A stretch of 16,303 nt of DNA, taken from Bacteroidetes bacterium UBA955 (GTDB lineage Bacteria > Bacteroidota > Bacteroidia > NS11-12g > UBA955). The stretch lies in the NCBI GenBank assembly GCA_002293105.1, contig DBCP01000142.1:1-16303 (forward strand), in the 5' to 3' direction. The notes under the pieces were generated by a model, which was given only the letters and a program-made list of their open reading frames with translations, did not search any database and had not been told where the DNA came from. Both the position numbers and the translations under genes were made by a program. Below, piece by piece: positions 1 through 6,418 of this stretch; within the stretch, counting starts at the first letter, position 1; each line of letters opens with the position of its first letter.

Positions 1-240
1 AACATGGCCACAAAAGTGATGTTGGGTGCAAACAAGATCAAGGACTTTACCATTCCGGCTCGACCTTCGGGCTATGCGATAAAACAACCTGTATTCAGTT
101 TCAACAAATTTCAGGGTGTAAGCAGAGAATTGGGTCCCGAAATGAAGAGTACCGGTGAGAGTATTTTATTTATCAAAGACCTGAAAGATCCAGCTTTCCG
201 AGAATTGTACAAACAAAAGAGCATGTATTTGAGCTATTGA
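1..240 (+). CDS. carB: Carbamoyl-phosphate synthase large subunit, C-terminal fragment
   Basis: Only the last 79 codons are in the window; the gene begins upstream. CarB makes carbamoyl phosphate from bicarbonate, ATP and ammonia channelled from CarA, for pyrimidine and arginine synthesis in the cytoplasm. The fragment is the end of the C-terminal allosteric (MGS-like) domain. It is recognised by the FNKFQGV segment followed by LGPEMKSTGE, which matches the conserved [20 protein letters not shown] region of CarB. The ending YKQKSMYLSY resembles the tails I associate with Bacteroidota CarB. The methionine at base 4 is internal, not the start, because the reading frame stays open to the window edge. 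A strong hairpin terminator follows 18 bases after the stop. The identification is firm; nothing can be said about upstream domains. Confidence 0.93.
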   Translation, partial: NMATKVMLGANKIKDFTIPARPSGYAIKQPVFSFNKFQGVSRELGPEMKSTGESILFIKDLKDPAFRELYKQKSMYLSY

Positions 241-258
241 TTGGCTCGGTATAAAAAG

Positions 259-290
259 AAAACCCCCAGTTCGTTGAACTGGGGGTTTTT
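259..290. terminator. Bidirectional intrinsic terminator between carB and ricT
   Basis: A 12-bp perfect GC-rich stem (261-272 with 276-287) has a 3-base loop. It is followed on the plus strand by a T run that continues as ATTT, and on the minus strand by TTTTCTTTTTAT. It sits between two convergent genes, so it can end carB in one direction and the ricT transcript in the other. Confidence 0.9.
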
Positions 291-316
291 ATTTAAAAAT
301 AATTTGGCTTGCTTTT

Positions 317-1870
317 TTATTCCGTTGCAGGGGCTCCACCGTCACCATTGCCTTTAGGGGCTTGGTTTTCATTGCGGGGTGCACGTTCCTGACCATCTGG
401 TCGAGGACCACGGTTGTTAGGCCTGGGACCTCTGTTCTGTCCCTCTGGGCGAGGACCGCGATTTTCAGGTCTTGGACCACGGTTTTCCGGACGATTTGGC
501 TGGTTACCACCTTCTGGACGAGGACCGCGGTTCTGTCCTTCTGGACGAGGACCACGATTTTCAGGTTTTGGGCCACGGTTTTCCGGACGACTTGGCTGGT
601 TACCACCTTCTGGACGGGGGCCACGGTTCTGTCCTTCTGGACGGGGGCCACGATTTTCGGGTCTTGGGCCACGATTTTCTGGGCGACGGTCATTGCCTCC
701 CTTTCTCCGGTCGTTTGGTCCTCTGCCTTCGCGCTTTTCGGGGGCGCGTTTTCTGAGGGCAAACTCATCGTCTTGCAATAATTCATTGTTTCCAATAAAA
801 TCATTGTTCTGATCTTGACCGTTACCATTCACTTTATCCAAAATGGCACTGGCTGGGGCCAAATCTTGCAATGCAGCAGCTTGCTTTCCGTTGCGATTGT
901 CTTCCATGACTTCATTCACAGTAGCTACTGGTAATGCCACCCATGTTTGATTGTCGTCATAAGAGAACCACATCAACTTCTTCAAAATATCTGTTTTTCT
1001 CGCGTAAGCCATTCCCATGACTGTATCCAATTTTACCACTTTGGCTTTTGGAAACGCATCGATTGCTTCTACGTATTGGTCGAGTTCATAATTCAAGCAA
1101 CACTTCAATCGGCCACACTGTCCGGCCAATTTTTCCATGTTTATGCTCAAATTCTGTACGCGTGCTGCACCGGTGTTAACTTGTTTGTAATCGGTTAGCC
1201 ACGTACTGCAACAAAGCTCTCTTCCACAAACACCCGTTCCACCCAAACGAGAAGCTTCCTCTCTGTAGGAAATGTGTCGCATTTCAATTTTCACTTTGAA
1301 TTCATCCGCATAGCGTTTTATGAGCTCACGAAAATCCACGCGACTTTCTGCCGTATAGAAAAAGATGGCTTTGCGTCCATCGCCTTGAATTTCTATATCC
1401 GAAATCTTCATTTGAAGATTCAGCGAAAAGGCAATGGTTCTGGCTCTCTCTAAGGTTTGGTCTTCCTTGCTTTTTGCTTCTGTTCTTCGTTCGAGGTCCT
1501 TTTCTGAAGCTACACGCTGTATCCCGCGCATTTCTTCTGAATCTTCTCTAACGCGATATTTTTTCAATTGCAATCGAACGATTTCACCCGTAGCGGATAC
1601 AGTGCCGATGTCGAAGCCAATACTGCTTTCAACACACACGTAATCGCCGGTATATAGTTCAAGGTTGTTGGTATTGCGGAAGAATTCTTTCCGCGATCCT
1701 TTGAACCGAATTTCCACCACATTGAAGGGCTTATATCCGGTAGGAAGATCCATATCCTTGAACCAGTCGTATACGTTCAATGCATTGCAACCACTGGTAC
1801 CACAAGTGCCATTGCTTTTACACCCACCGGGTGTGCCGCCTGCCTTGGTTCCACAAGATGTACATGCCAT
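317..1870 (-). CDS. ricT: RicT/YaaT-type PSP1-domain iron-sulfur protein with Arg-rich repeat tail
   Basis: 517 residues. In Bacillus subtilis, RicT (YaaT) is part of a 4Fe-4S-carrying complex that assists RNase Y in mRNA maturation; a similar role here is inference. The conserved core, roughly residues 45-310, has the two Cys motifs diagnostic of the family: CGRELCC (Cys215, 220, 221) and CGRLKCC (Cys252, 257, 258). The N-terminal 30 residues hold five more cysteines (3, 6, 17, 23, 28), a possible extra metal site. From about residue 372 the protein becomes a low-complexity Arg/Pro/Gly/Asn/Glu tail with two full copies and one partial copy of a 32-residue repeat, probably disordered and possibly RNA-binding. 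It starts at an ATG 56 bases after gtrA. A TAnnTTTG element 28 bases upstream of the ATG suggests its own promoter. No Shine-Dalgarno is seen. Confidence 0.88.
   Translation of the reverse strand: MACTSCGTKAGGTPGGCKSNGTCGTSGCNALNVYDWFKDMDLPTGYKPFNVVEIRFKGSRKEFFRNTNNLELYTGDYVCVESSIGFDIGTVSATGEIVRLQLKKYRVREDSEEMRGIQRVASEKDLERRTEAKSKEDQTLERARTIAFSLNLQMKISDIEIQGDGRKAIFFYTAESRVDFRELIKRYADEFKVKIEMRHISYREEASRLGGTGVCGRELCCSTWLTDYKQVNTGAARVQNLSINMEKLAGQCGRLKCCLNYELDQYVEAIDAFPKAKVVKLDTVMGMAYARKTDILKKLMWFSYDDNQTWVALPVATVNEVMEDNRNGKQAAALQDLAPASAILDKVNGNGQDQNNDFIGNNELLQDDEFALRKRAPEKREGRGPNDRRKGGNDRRPENRGPRPENRGPRPEGQNRGPRPEGGNQPSRPENRGPKPENRGPRPEGQNRGPRPEGGNQPNRPENRGPRPENRGPRPEGQNRGPRPNNRGPRPDGQERAPRNENQAPKGNGDGGAPATE
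419..685 (-). repeat. 96-bp coding tandem repeat in the ricT tail
   Basis: Two complete 96-bp units (685 down to 590, and 589 down to 494) and a 75-bp partial third (493 down to 419) encode a 32-residue unit. The unit begins RPENRGPRPENRGPRPEG and ends in GGNQP plus S or N. Each unit contains smaller RPENRG and RPEGQNRG sub-repeats. The copies differ at synonymous sites and by single residues (for example PK for PR in copy two). They are therefore not recent identical duplicates, and the frame is preserved throughout. Confidence 0.92.
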
Positions 1871-1898
1871 TGTTTATAGTATTAATTATGATGAATCA

Positions 1899-1906
1899 CA
1901 AAGTTA
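1899..1906 (-). promoter_or_regulatory. Bacteroidota-type -7 element for ricT
   Basis: The minus strand reads TAACTTTG, matching the Bacteroidota -7 consensus TAnnTTTG. Its 3' end lies 28 bases before the ricT ATG. I see no clear -33 TTTG at the usual spacing. The match suggests ricT can be transcribed separately from gtrA upstream. Confidence 0.5.
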
Positions 1907-1926
1907 ATGGTTCCGAGGGTGCTTTC

Positions 1927-2442
1927 TTAGCCCTCAGATTTACTTTTCCCAAACACCCATAATTTTTGGCCGAGAAAATTGACCATCATACCCACTGCGG
2001 TGGCCACCAAGACCGCAAATAACTTATCAATTTTCACTGCAAACAATTGCTTGTTTCCTACTATGGTATTCCTCATGGCATCTGTAACTGCTTCGCTGTT
2101 GGGGAACATTACATTCAATTGCAAGATCCAATCAGGCAATGTGGACAGCATCAATTCGTTGGTCAACACATTGAGGGAACCACTCATCGCATAGAGCAAC
2201 AAATAATTCCTCAAGACGCTCTGCTTTCCATCGGTGACAGTTTCACCTTTTTTGACGCCCCAAGTCCAGAGTGAATTTAGTTTGTAATTCACAACGGTTG
2301 CTATCACGATGCCAAGGGCTTTTGCAATATAACTCGGTAAAAAAACATCCGCAGCATAGTACACCATCATGTCTACCAAAAAGCTCAACCCGCCAACAAT
2401 GCCGAATTTGGTGAATGCAATATAAGTTTTAGAGGAAATCAC
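1927..2442 (-). CDS. GtrA-family membrane protein
   Basis: 171 residues with four predicted membrane helices (about 10-33, 38-60, 78-100, 139-160). GtrA proteins are small integral membrane proteins thought to help move polyprenyl-phosphate-linked sugars across the membrane for glycosylation of envelope polymers. The family signature appears twice, at the ends of helices 2 and 4: NYKLNSLWTW (52-61) and NFLGQKLWVF (155-164). FxxxGGxxFxxD near the N-terminus is also typical. The loop between helices 3 and 4 (about 100-138) looks longer than in short GtrA proteins. The start is a GTG whose last two bases form the ldcA stop (GTGA overlap), implying translational coupling. The sugar lipid handled cannot be told from sequence. 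Confidence 0.85.
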   Translation of the reverse strand: MISSKTYIAFTKFGIVGGLSFLVDMMVYYAADVFLPSYIAKALGIVIATVVNYKLNSLWTWGVKKGETVTDGKQSVLRNYLLLYAMSGSLNVLTNELMLSTLPDWILQLNVMFPNSEAVTDAMRNTIVGNKQLFAVKIDKLFAVLVATAVGMMVNFLGQKLWVFGKSKSEG

Positions 2443-3359
2443 GGTTTTTGGGCCAGTTTCGAAAGGTCAAAGGTAATATCACAGCCCAACTTTACCGCAT
2501 GATTTTGTTGGTCGTGCCCAATTTCTACATCAAACAAAATCGGAAATCCCTCATGAGCCAAGGCTTCCAAAATGATTTCTCTGGGGGATTTGCCAAACGG
2601 AACTGCATTGTCTTTCATGTCAATCATGCTCCCTACAACCAACCCCTTTATATCGGAAAATAAGCCTGCATTTTTGCATGAGCGAATCATCCGATCAATA
2701 TGATATAAATACTCATCCAAGTCTTCAATGAACAGCACTTTGTTGTTGGTGTCTGGCTGCAGCGGTGTTCCTAAGGAAGCGTATAATAGACTTAGGTTTC
2801 CACCAACCAACTTCCCATCAAATGGCATAGGATTGATTACTTGTTCTGGCTGCACATCGAGATACCATTCATTCCCTTTTAAAACCGATGCCAAATTGTT
2901 ACTGTTTTGCTCCACCAAACCATGTTTCAGTCCCCATTGCGTTGCCACAGGACCGTGAACACTGGCCCACTGGTTTTTTTGCAAGCACAAGTGAATGGTT
3001 GTCATATCGCTAAAACCTACAAACCACTTCGGAGGTTGCTGTTGAATCCAAGTTTCTATTGAGCCAACGAGCTTGGCGAGCGATTCCAATGTTCGCATTG
3101 CACCATATCCGCCTCGGGCAGTGAAAATCGCTTTGGCTGTTGGATGCGAAATCGCCCAGAGCAAATCATTGGCTCTTTGTTGGTCATCACCGGCAAATTG
3201 GTCTTGAATTGCAAATAAATTTGGTGCGCATTCCAAATGCCAACCTTGTGAAATCGTCCATTCGCGAAACGCTTGAATGTCTTCGTTTGAAACACTACGA
3301 GCGGGGGCAATCAACACAACTGTATCGCCAAAACTGAGGTATGGAGGCTTGGCAATCAA
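2439..3359 (-). CDS. ldcA: LD-carboxypeptidase, peptidase family S66
   Basis: 306 residues. It removes the terminal D-alanine from tetrapeptides during cytoplasmic recycling of peptidoglycan. The N-terminal PPYLSFGDTV...APA segment is typical of S66. The serine nucleophile is Ser117 in GFSDMT, preceded by the conserved ARGGYGAMR. The other triad residues are probably Glu212 (FIEDLDEY) and His282 (IGHDQQNH). This spacing agrees closely with the Ser115-Glu217-His285 triad of the Pseudomonas enzyme. There is no signal peptide, in line with a cytosolic enzyme. The start is a TTG that overlaps the TGA stop of the upstream lipoprotein gene (TTGA). It is supported because the conserved family start lies within the first few residues and no in-frame ATG exists nearby. 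It overlaps gtrA downstream by 4 bases. Confidence 0.93.
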   Translation of the reverse strand: MIAKPPYLSFGDTVVLIAPARSVSNEDIQAFREWTISQGWHLECAPNLFAIQDQFAGDDQQRANDLLWAISHPTAKAIFTARGGYGAMRTLESLAKLVGSIETWIQQQPPKWFVGFSDMTTIHLCLQKNQWASVHGPVATQWGLKHGLVEQNSNNLASVLKGNEWYLDVQPEQVINPMPFDGKLVGGNLSLLYASLGTPLQPDTNNKVLFIEDLDEYLYHIDRMIRSCKNAGLFSDIKGLVVGSMIDMKDNAVPFGKSPREIILEALAHEGFPILFDVEIGHDQQNHAVKLGCDITFDLSKLAQKP

Positions 3360-4018
3360 GGCTTTTTCATGATTAACACCGCCTGTCCAACCGTGGTGGT
3401 CATTTCGGCATTGCGACTGTCTTGAAAGTACTCAAAAAATGGATATTTTCCTGAGGCTGAGCCATTGTTTGGGGCGAAGGATTTCATCCACTTGTCAAAT
3501 GCTTCCCAACTTTTCAGGGTGGCCCCTGGTTCTGCGTTTACGGTGGCTTTCACGTAACTGCCCGCCTCCACAGTTTCAATGACAAATCCATCTGTAAGTG
3601 GTGGCATTTTTGCCTCTTTTCTTGGCATGACAGGAATGCCGACAAACACATCCAAACTACCGGCAGATGGAAATTCTTTGTACAGCACAGTGAGGCCACC
3701 TTCCATTTTATATTTATCCTTGACGATGCGATTTACAATGAGTTGGGCATTGGTTTTAATCGCCTCTTTGACACCAGACAGGGGCATTTGCTGCCAAAAC
3801 CCCAATAATTGCGTGGTTTTTCTATTCATTTCAACCACAACGATGCCTGTATCGGAACCAAGAAGACCCGCATCTGCAAGGGCTACCTGACCGGAGTCTG
3901 TCTTTGTGGACGTTGAATCGCCAGTTGCAGGTTCTTGTACCTTTCCATTTTGACAAGACGACAAAACGCCAAGTCCTAGCCCAATCAAACCCAACAATCG
4001 CTTTTTTACAAAAATCAT
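3356..4018 (-). CDS. Lipoprotein with a GyrI-like effector-binding domain
   Basis: 220 residues from the ATG at 4018. A GTG 15 bases upstream (4033) is an alternative, but the ATG places a standard lipoprotein signal at the N-terminus: KKR, a hydrophobic stretch, then lipobox LSSC with Cys22. Residues 23-55 are a Ser/Thr/Asp-rich linker. Residues about 60-218 resemble the GyrI-like/AraC effector-binding fold: an N-terminal VVVEMNRKTTQLLGF strand-helix, a long helix, LTVLYKEF, VFVGIPV, GSYVKATV, then WEAFDKWMK and the PFFEYF strand. In other proteins this fold binds small hydrophobic or cationic ligands; no ligand can be named here. It leads a block in which its stop overlaps the ldcA start by 4 bases, so an envelope-linked role is inferred. 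No promoter element was found upstream. Confidence 0.7.
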   Translation of the reverse strand: MIFVKKRLLGLIGLGLGVLSSCQNGKVQEPATGDSTSTKTDSGQVALADAGLLGSDTGIVVVEMNRKTTQLLGFWQQMPLSGVKEAIKTNAQLIVNRIVKDKYKMEGGLTVLYKEFPSAGSLDVFVGIPVMPRKEAKMPPLTDGFVIETVEAGSYVKATVNAEPGATLKSWEAFDKWMKSFAPNNGSASGKYPFFEYFQDSRNAEMTTTVGQAVLIMKKP

Positions 4019-4054
4019 CCCTGCAAAATACACGATTTTTTGGGTATTTTGATG

Positions 4055-4062
4055 TAGGTTTG
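4055..4062 (+). promoter_or_regulatory. -7 promoter element for the purS operon
   Basis: TAGGTTTG matches TAnnTTTG and ends only 4 bases before the purS GTG start. The surrounding 13 bases (4052-4064, ATGTAGGTTTGTA) are identical to those upstream of the T9SS gene at 7264-7276. A TTG occurs 12 bases upstream, closer than the usual -33 spacing. Transcription starting a few bases after the element would give an mRNA with almost no leader. Confidence 0.6.
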
Positions 4063-4066
4063 TATT

Positions 4067-4318
4067 GTGAAATTCGTTGCCGAGATAGAAATCTTACCCC
4101 TCAAAGGATTGTTGGATCCTCAAGGAAAAGCTGTAGCCAATGGGCTGCCCAAAATTGGTATCACCACTGCTTCTAATGTACGCATTGGCAAATTCATCAC
4201 CATGGATTTGGAAGCGGAATCTGCTGATGAGGCCCACAAAATGGCTGAAAATGCTTGCAAAAAACTGTTGGCAAACCTCATCATGGAAGGTTTTAACATC
4301 AGAATTACCGCACAGTAA
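4067..4318 (+). CDS. purS: Phosphoribosylformylglycinamidine synthase subunit PurS
   Basis: 83 residues, the usual PurS length. PurS is the small dimeric subunit of the three-part FGAM synthase (PurS-PurQ-PurL), step four of purine synthesis, and bridges the glutaminase and synthetase subunits. Recognisable family segments are an N-terminal beta strand, then LLDPQGKAV, VRIGKFITMDLEA, and the helix ending in ACKKLLANLIMEGF. The GTG start at 4067 fits the family N-terminus exactly. purQ and purL are not in the window. It is first in a plus-strand run: the DUF4286 gene starts 2 bases after its stop. Divergent to it, with 48 bases between start codons, is the lipoprotein gene. Confidence 0.93.
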   Translation: MKFVAEIEILPLKGLLDPQGKAVANGLPKIGITTASNVRIGKFITMDLEAESADEAHKMAENACKKLLANLIMEGFNIRITAQ

Positions 4319-4320
4319 CC

Positions 4321-4629
4321 ATGATTATCTATAACGTTACATGCAATTTACATCCTCGCATGGCGGAAGAGTGGTTGGCTTGGATGAAAGAAGAGCACAT
4401 TCCAGAAGTTATGCAAAGCGGATGTTTCACCGAATGTAAAATATTGAAATTGCTCACCGAGGCCGAGGACAATGATGGTGTAAACTACGCCATTCAATAC
4501 ACGGCACCGAACTTGGGTAGTTACCATCAGTACCGGGACGAGTTCGCACCCGCCTTACAAGCCAAAACAAAAGCGAAATATGGCGATGATGTACTAGCCT
4601 ATCGCAGTTTACTTGAAGTAATTATGTAA
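4321..4629 (+). CDS. DUF4286 family protein
   Basis: 102 residues; a conserved small family that I know mainly from Bacteroidota, with no established function. The sequence starts with a short hydrophobic strand (MIIYNVTCNL), then a helix with the characteristic EEWLAWMKEEHIPEVM, then CFTECKILKLL, NYAIQYTA, and a helix with YRDEFAPALQAKTKAKYGD before a final strand. The order beta-alpha-beta-beta-alpha-beta would suit a ferredoxin-like, possibly dimeric fold, which is my inference. There is no signal peptide or membrane helix, so it is probably cytosolic. It sits 2 bases after purS and 4 bases before mnmH, almost certainly in one transcript. Confidence 0.85.
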   Translation: MIIYNVTCNLHPRMAEEWLAWMKEEHIPEVMQSGCFTECKILKLLTEAEDNDGVNYAIQYTAPNLGSYHQYRDEFAPALQAKTKAKYGDDVLAYRSLLEVIM

Positions 4630-4633
4630 CCCT

Positions 4634-5677
4634 ATGAGCCAGATAAAGGCGTTGTCGATTGAAGAAGCGCTATCCCATGCTGGCTCCTATGTTTGGGTGG
4701 ATGTTCGCAGTGAATCCGAGTACGCTCGTGCGCACATACCAGGGTCGGTTAATTTGCCATTACTGAACGATGAAGCCCGCGCAGCCGTAGGAACTACCTA
4801 CAAGCAACAAGGCCGCGAAGCGGCGGTTCAACTGGGTCTTCGGTTGATCGGTCCCGATTTTGAAACCTATTATCAATCGCTCATGGCCGTGGCAAAATCC
4901 CACAACAAAAAATGCTTGTTTTATTGTTGGCGAGGTGGGTTAAGAAGTCAAATTGCGTCCACGCTGGTTCAATGGGGCGGTTTACCCGTTTGTATGATCC
5001 AAGGGGGCTATCGATCGTTTCGGAATTGGGCGTTTGATGCACTGGCAGCACCCAGAAATTACATTGTCATATCCGGACATACGGGTACGGGGAAAACAGA
5101 AATCTTGCATTTGCTCAAAGCACAGGGAGAGTCGGTCCTGGATTTGGAGGGTTTAGCCAATCACAAAGGCAGTGCTTTAGGAGGATTAGGACTTCCTCCC
5201 CAACCGAAAAACGAACAATTCGAAAATTTAATCGCCTATACCCTGGGGTCATTTCCCATAAATCAGCCCGTTTATGTCGAAAATGAAAGTCGCATGATTG
5301 GCCAATGCGCAGTGCCAAACGGTGTTTGGGAGGGAATGCAGACTGCCGATTTCATCGAGGTTAGCATCGATCTTGAAACTCGAATTGACCGAATTTTACA
5401 CGAGTATGGTTCATTTCCTGTAGAAAATCTTATCGAACAAACACAAAAGTTGCGGAAGCGATTGGGCGGACAGCATGAGCAAGCAGCCGTAGAGGCTCTG
5501 CAACAAGGCGATTTTCGCAAATGGGTTGAACTCTTACTCGTTTATTACGACAAATCTTACACCCATTTCTTAGAAAAAAACGCCATACAGTCGCAAAAAC
5601 TCAATTGGAATTGGAACCAAAAACAACCCTCATTGTTATCATTATTAGCCTTATCAAAAAATGGAATTAAAAAATAA
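4634..5677 (+). CDS. mnmH: tRNA 2-selenouridine synthase (MnmH/SelU)
   Basis: 347 residues, close to the 364 of the E. coli enzyme YbbB. MnmH converts 2-thiouridine at the tRNA wobble position to 2-selenouridine by way of S-geranyl-2-thiouridine, using selenophosphate. The N-terminal rhodanese domain (about 5-135) has WVDVRSESEYARAHIPG and the key cysteine Cys98 in FYCWRGGLRS. The second half is a P-loop domain with a clear Walker A motif, GHTGTGKT (148-155), followed by LDLEGLANHKGSALG, a hallmark of this family. Both active parts look intact. The last 17 bases overlap the downstream dehydrogenase gene. No selD (selenophosphate synthetase) is present in the window, so whether selenium is really used cannot be decided here. 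Confidence 0.93.
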   Translation: MSQIKALSIEEALSHAGSYVWVDVRSESEYARAHIPGSVNLPLLNDEARAAVGTTYKQQGREAAVQLGLRLIGPDFETYYQSLMAVAKSHNKKCLFYCWRGGLRSQIASTLVQWGGLPVCMIQGGYRSFRNWAFDALAAPRNYIVISGHTGTGKTEILHLLKAQGESVLDLEGLANHKGSALGGLGLPPQPKNEQFENLIAYTLGSFPINQPVYVENESRMIGQCAVPNGVWEGMQTADFIEVSIDLETRIDRILHEYGSFPVENLIEQTQKLRKRLGGQHEQAAVEALQQGDFRKWVELLLVYYDKSYTHFLEKNAIQSQKLNWNWNQKQPSLLSLLALSKNGIKK

Positions 5678-6350
5678 AATTGCCGTAGTAACGGGTGCCA
5701 ACAAGGGCATCGGACATGAATGCGTTCAACAGTTGTTGGAAAAAGGGGCCATTGTATTTGGCATTTGCAGAAGCGGATGCAGCCATTCTCACCCAAATTA
5801 TACTTGTCTTAAAGCCGATGTCAGAAATTTGGAGGGCCTTTCAGCCGCATTTCAACAAGTACTCGACCAGCATGGTAAAATTGATGTATTGATCAACAAC
5901 GCAGGGTTGGGCTATTTTGGTCATTGCGACGAACTGCCCATTGAACAATGGCATGAAATGTTCGACACCAATGTAACAGGGCTTTTTTATGCGACACGTT
6001 TGGCGCTGCCATCCATGAAGCAACAGGGTGCCGGTCACATCGTGAATATCTCGTCCATTGCTGGGTTAGAGGGCTATCAGCAGGTAAGCGCTTACTGTGC
6101 CACCAAGTTTGCAGTACGTGGCTTTAGTGATGCACTTTACAAAGAAGTTCGCGACTTTGGCGTGAAGGTAACGTGCGTGTATCCTGGTTCAGTAAAAACC
6201 GACTTCTTCAGACATAGTGAAAATATCACAGCACATGATAACATGTTGATGCCCGAAGACGTAGCAAACCAAATTGTATACTGCCTAGAATCACCCCCAA
6301 ATTTCCATAATGTAAACTTGGAAATTCGCCCCCTCAAACCCAGAGGATAA
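5661..6350 (+). CDS. Short-chain dehydrogenase/reductase (SDR)
   Basis: 229 residues, a classical single-domain SDR. It has the Rossmann cofactor motif TGANKGIG (11-18), the NNAG motif (79-82), the serine of the NISS segment (131/132) and the catalytic YCATK (Tyr145, Lys149). PGSVKTDF after the active site is typical of classical SDRs. The cofactor and substrate cannot be assigned: the usual charged residues after the second strand are replaced by CRSGC. It overlaps mnmH by 17 bases in another frame, so it is co-transcribed and its ribosomes may be supplied by mnmH translation. It is the last gene of the purS run and is followed by a strong terminator. Confidence 0.88.
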   Translation: MELKNKIAVVTGANKGIGHECVQQLLEKGAIVFGICRSGCSHSHPNYTCLKADVRNLEGLSAAFQQVLDQHGKIDVLINNAGLGYFGHCDELPIEQWHEMFDTNVTGLFYATRLALPSMKQQGAGHIVNISSIAGLEGYQQVSAYCATKFAVRGFSDALYKEVRDFGVKVTCVYPGSVKTDFFRHSENITAHDNMLMPEDVANQIVYCLESPPNFHNVNLEIRPLKPRG

Positions 6351-6371
6351 ATTTAAATACATTCATTACGC

Positions 6372-6418
6372 ATCGCTCAAATAGACCTACAATAAGAGTC
6401 TGTTTGAGCGATTTTTGT
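6372..6418 (+). terminator. Intrinsic terminator of the purS-SDR operon
   Basis: Bases 6372-6386 pair with 6398-6412 to form a 15-bp stem with one G-T pair and an 11-base loop. On the plus strand the stem runs into TTTTTG. On the minus strand it is not followed by a T tract, so it acts mainly on the plus-strand operon. The T tract touches the pyrF stop codon. Confidence 0.85.

Noticed and set aside
419..685. Regularly spaced repeats that could suggest a CRISPR array
   Set aside because: The repeats are directly adjacent with no unique spacers, are in frame, and encode a continuous protein tail.
362..812. Several overlapping open frames on the plus strand, and one extra minus-strand frame, across the ricT tail
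   Set aside because: They arise because the repeated Arg/Pro/Gly codons lack stop triplets in other frames. Their proteins are repetitive shadows, and the ricT frame carries the conserved core.
1915..1935. GAGGG/CCCTC hairpin at the end of gtrA
   Set aside because: Only a 5-bp stem with an 11-base loop and no T run after it on the minus strand, so it is not supported as a terminator.
3216..3223. TAAATTTG on the plus strand inside ldcA (similarly CAAATTTA at 7931-7938 inside the T9SS gene)
   Set aside because: Both match the -7 consensus but point antisense within genes and have no start codon nearby. They serve as a reminder that the motif also occurs by chance.
4019..4033. GTG at 4033 as the start of the GyrI-like lipoprotein
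   Set aside because: Possible, but it adds five residues before the positively charged signal-peptide start. The ATG at 4018 gives a standard lipoprotein signal.
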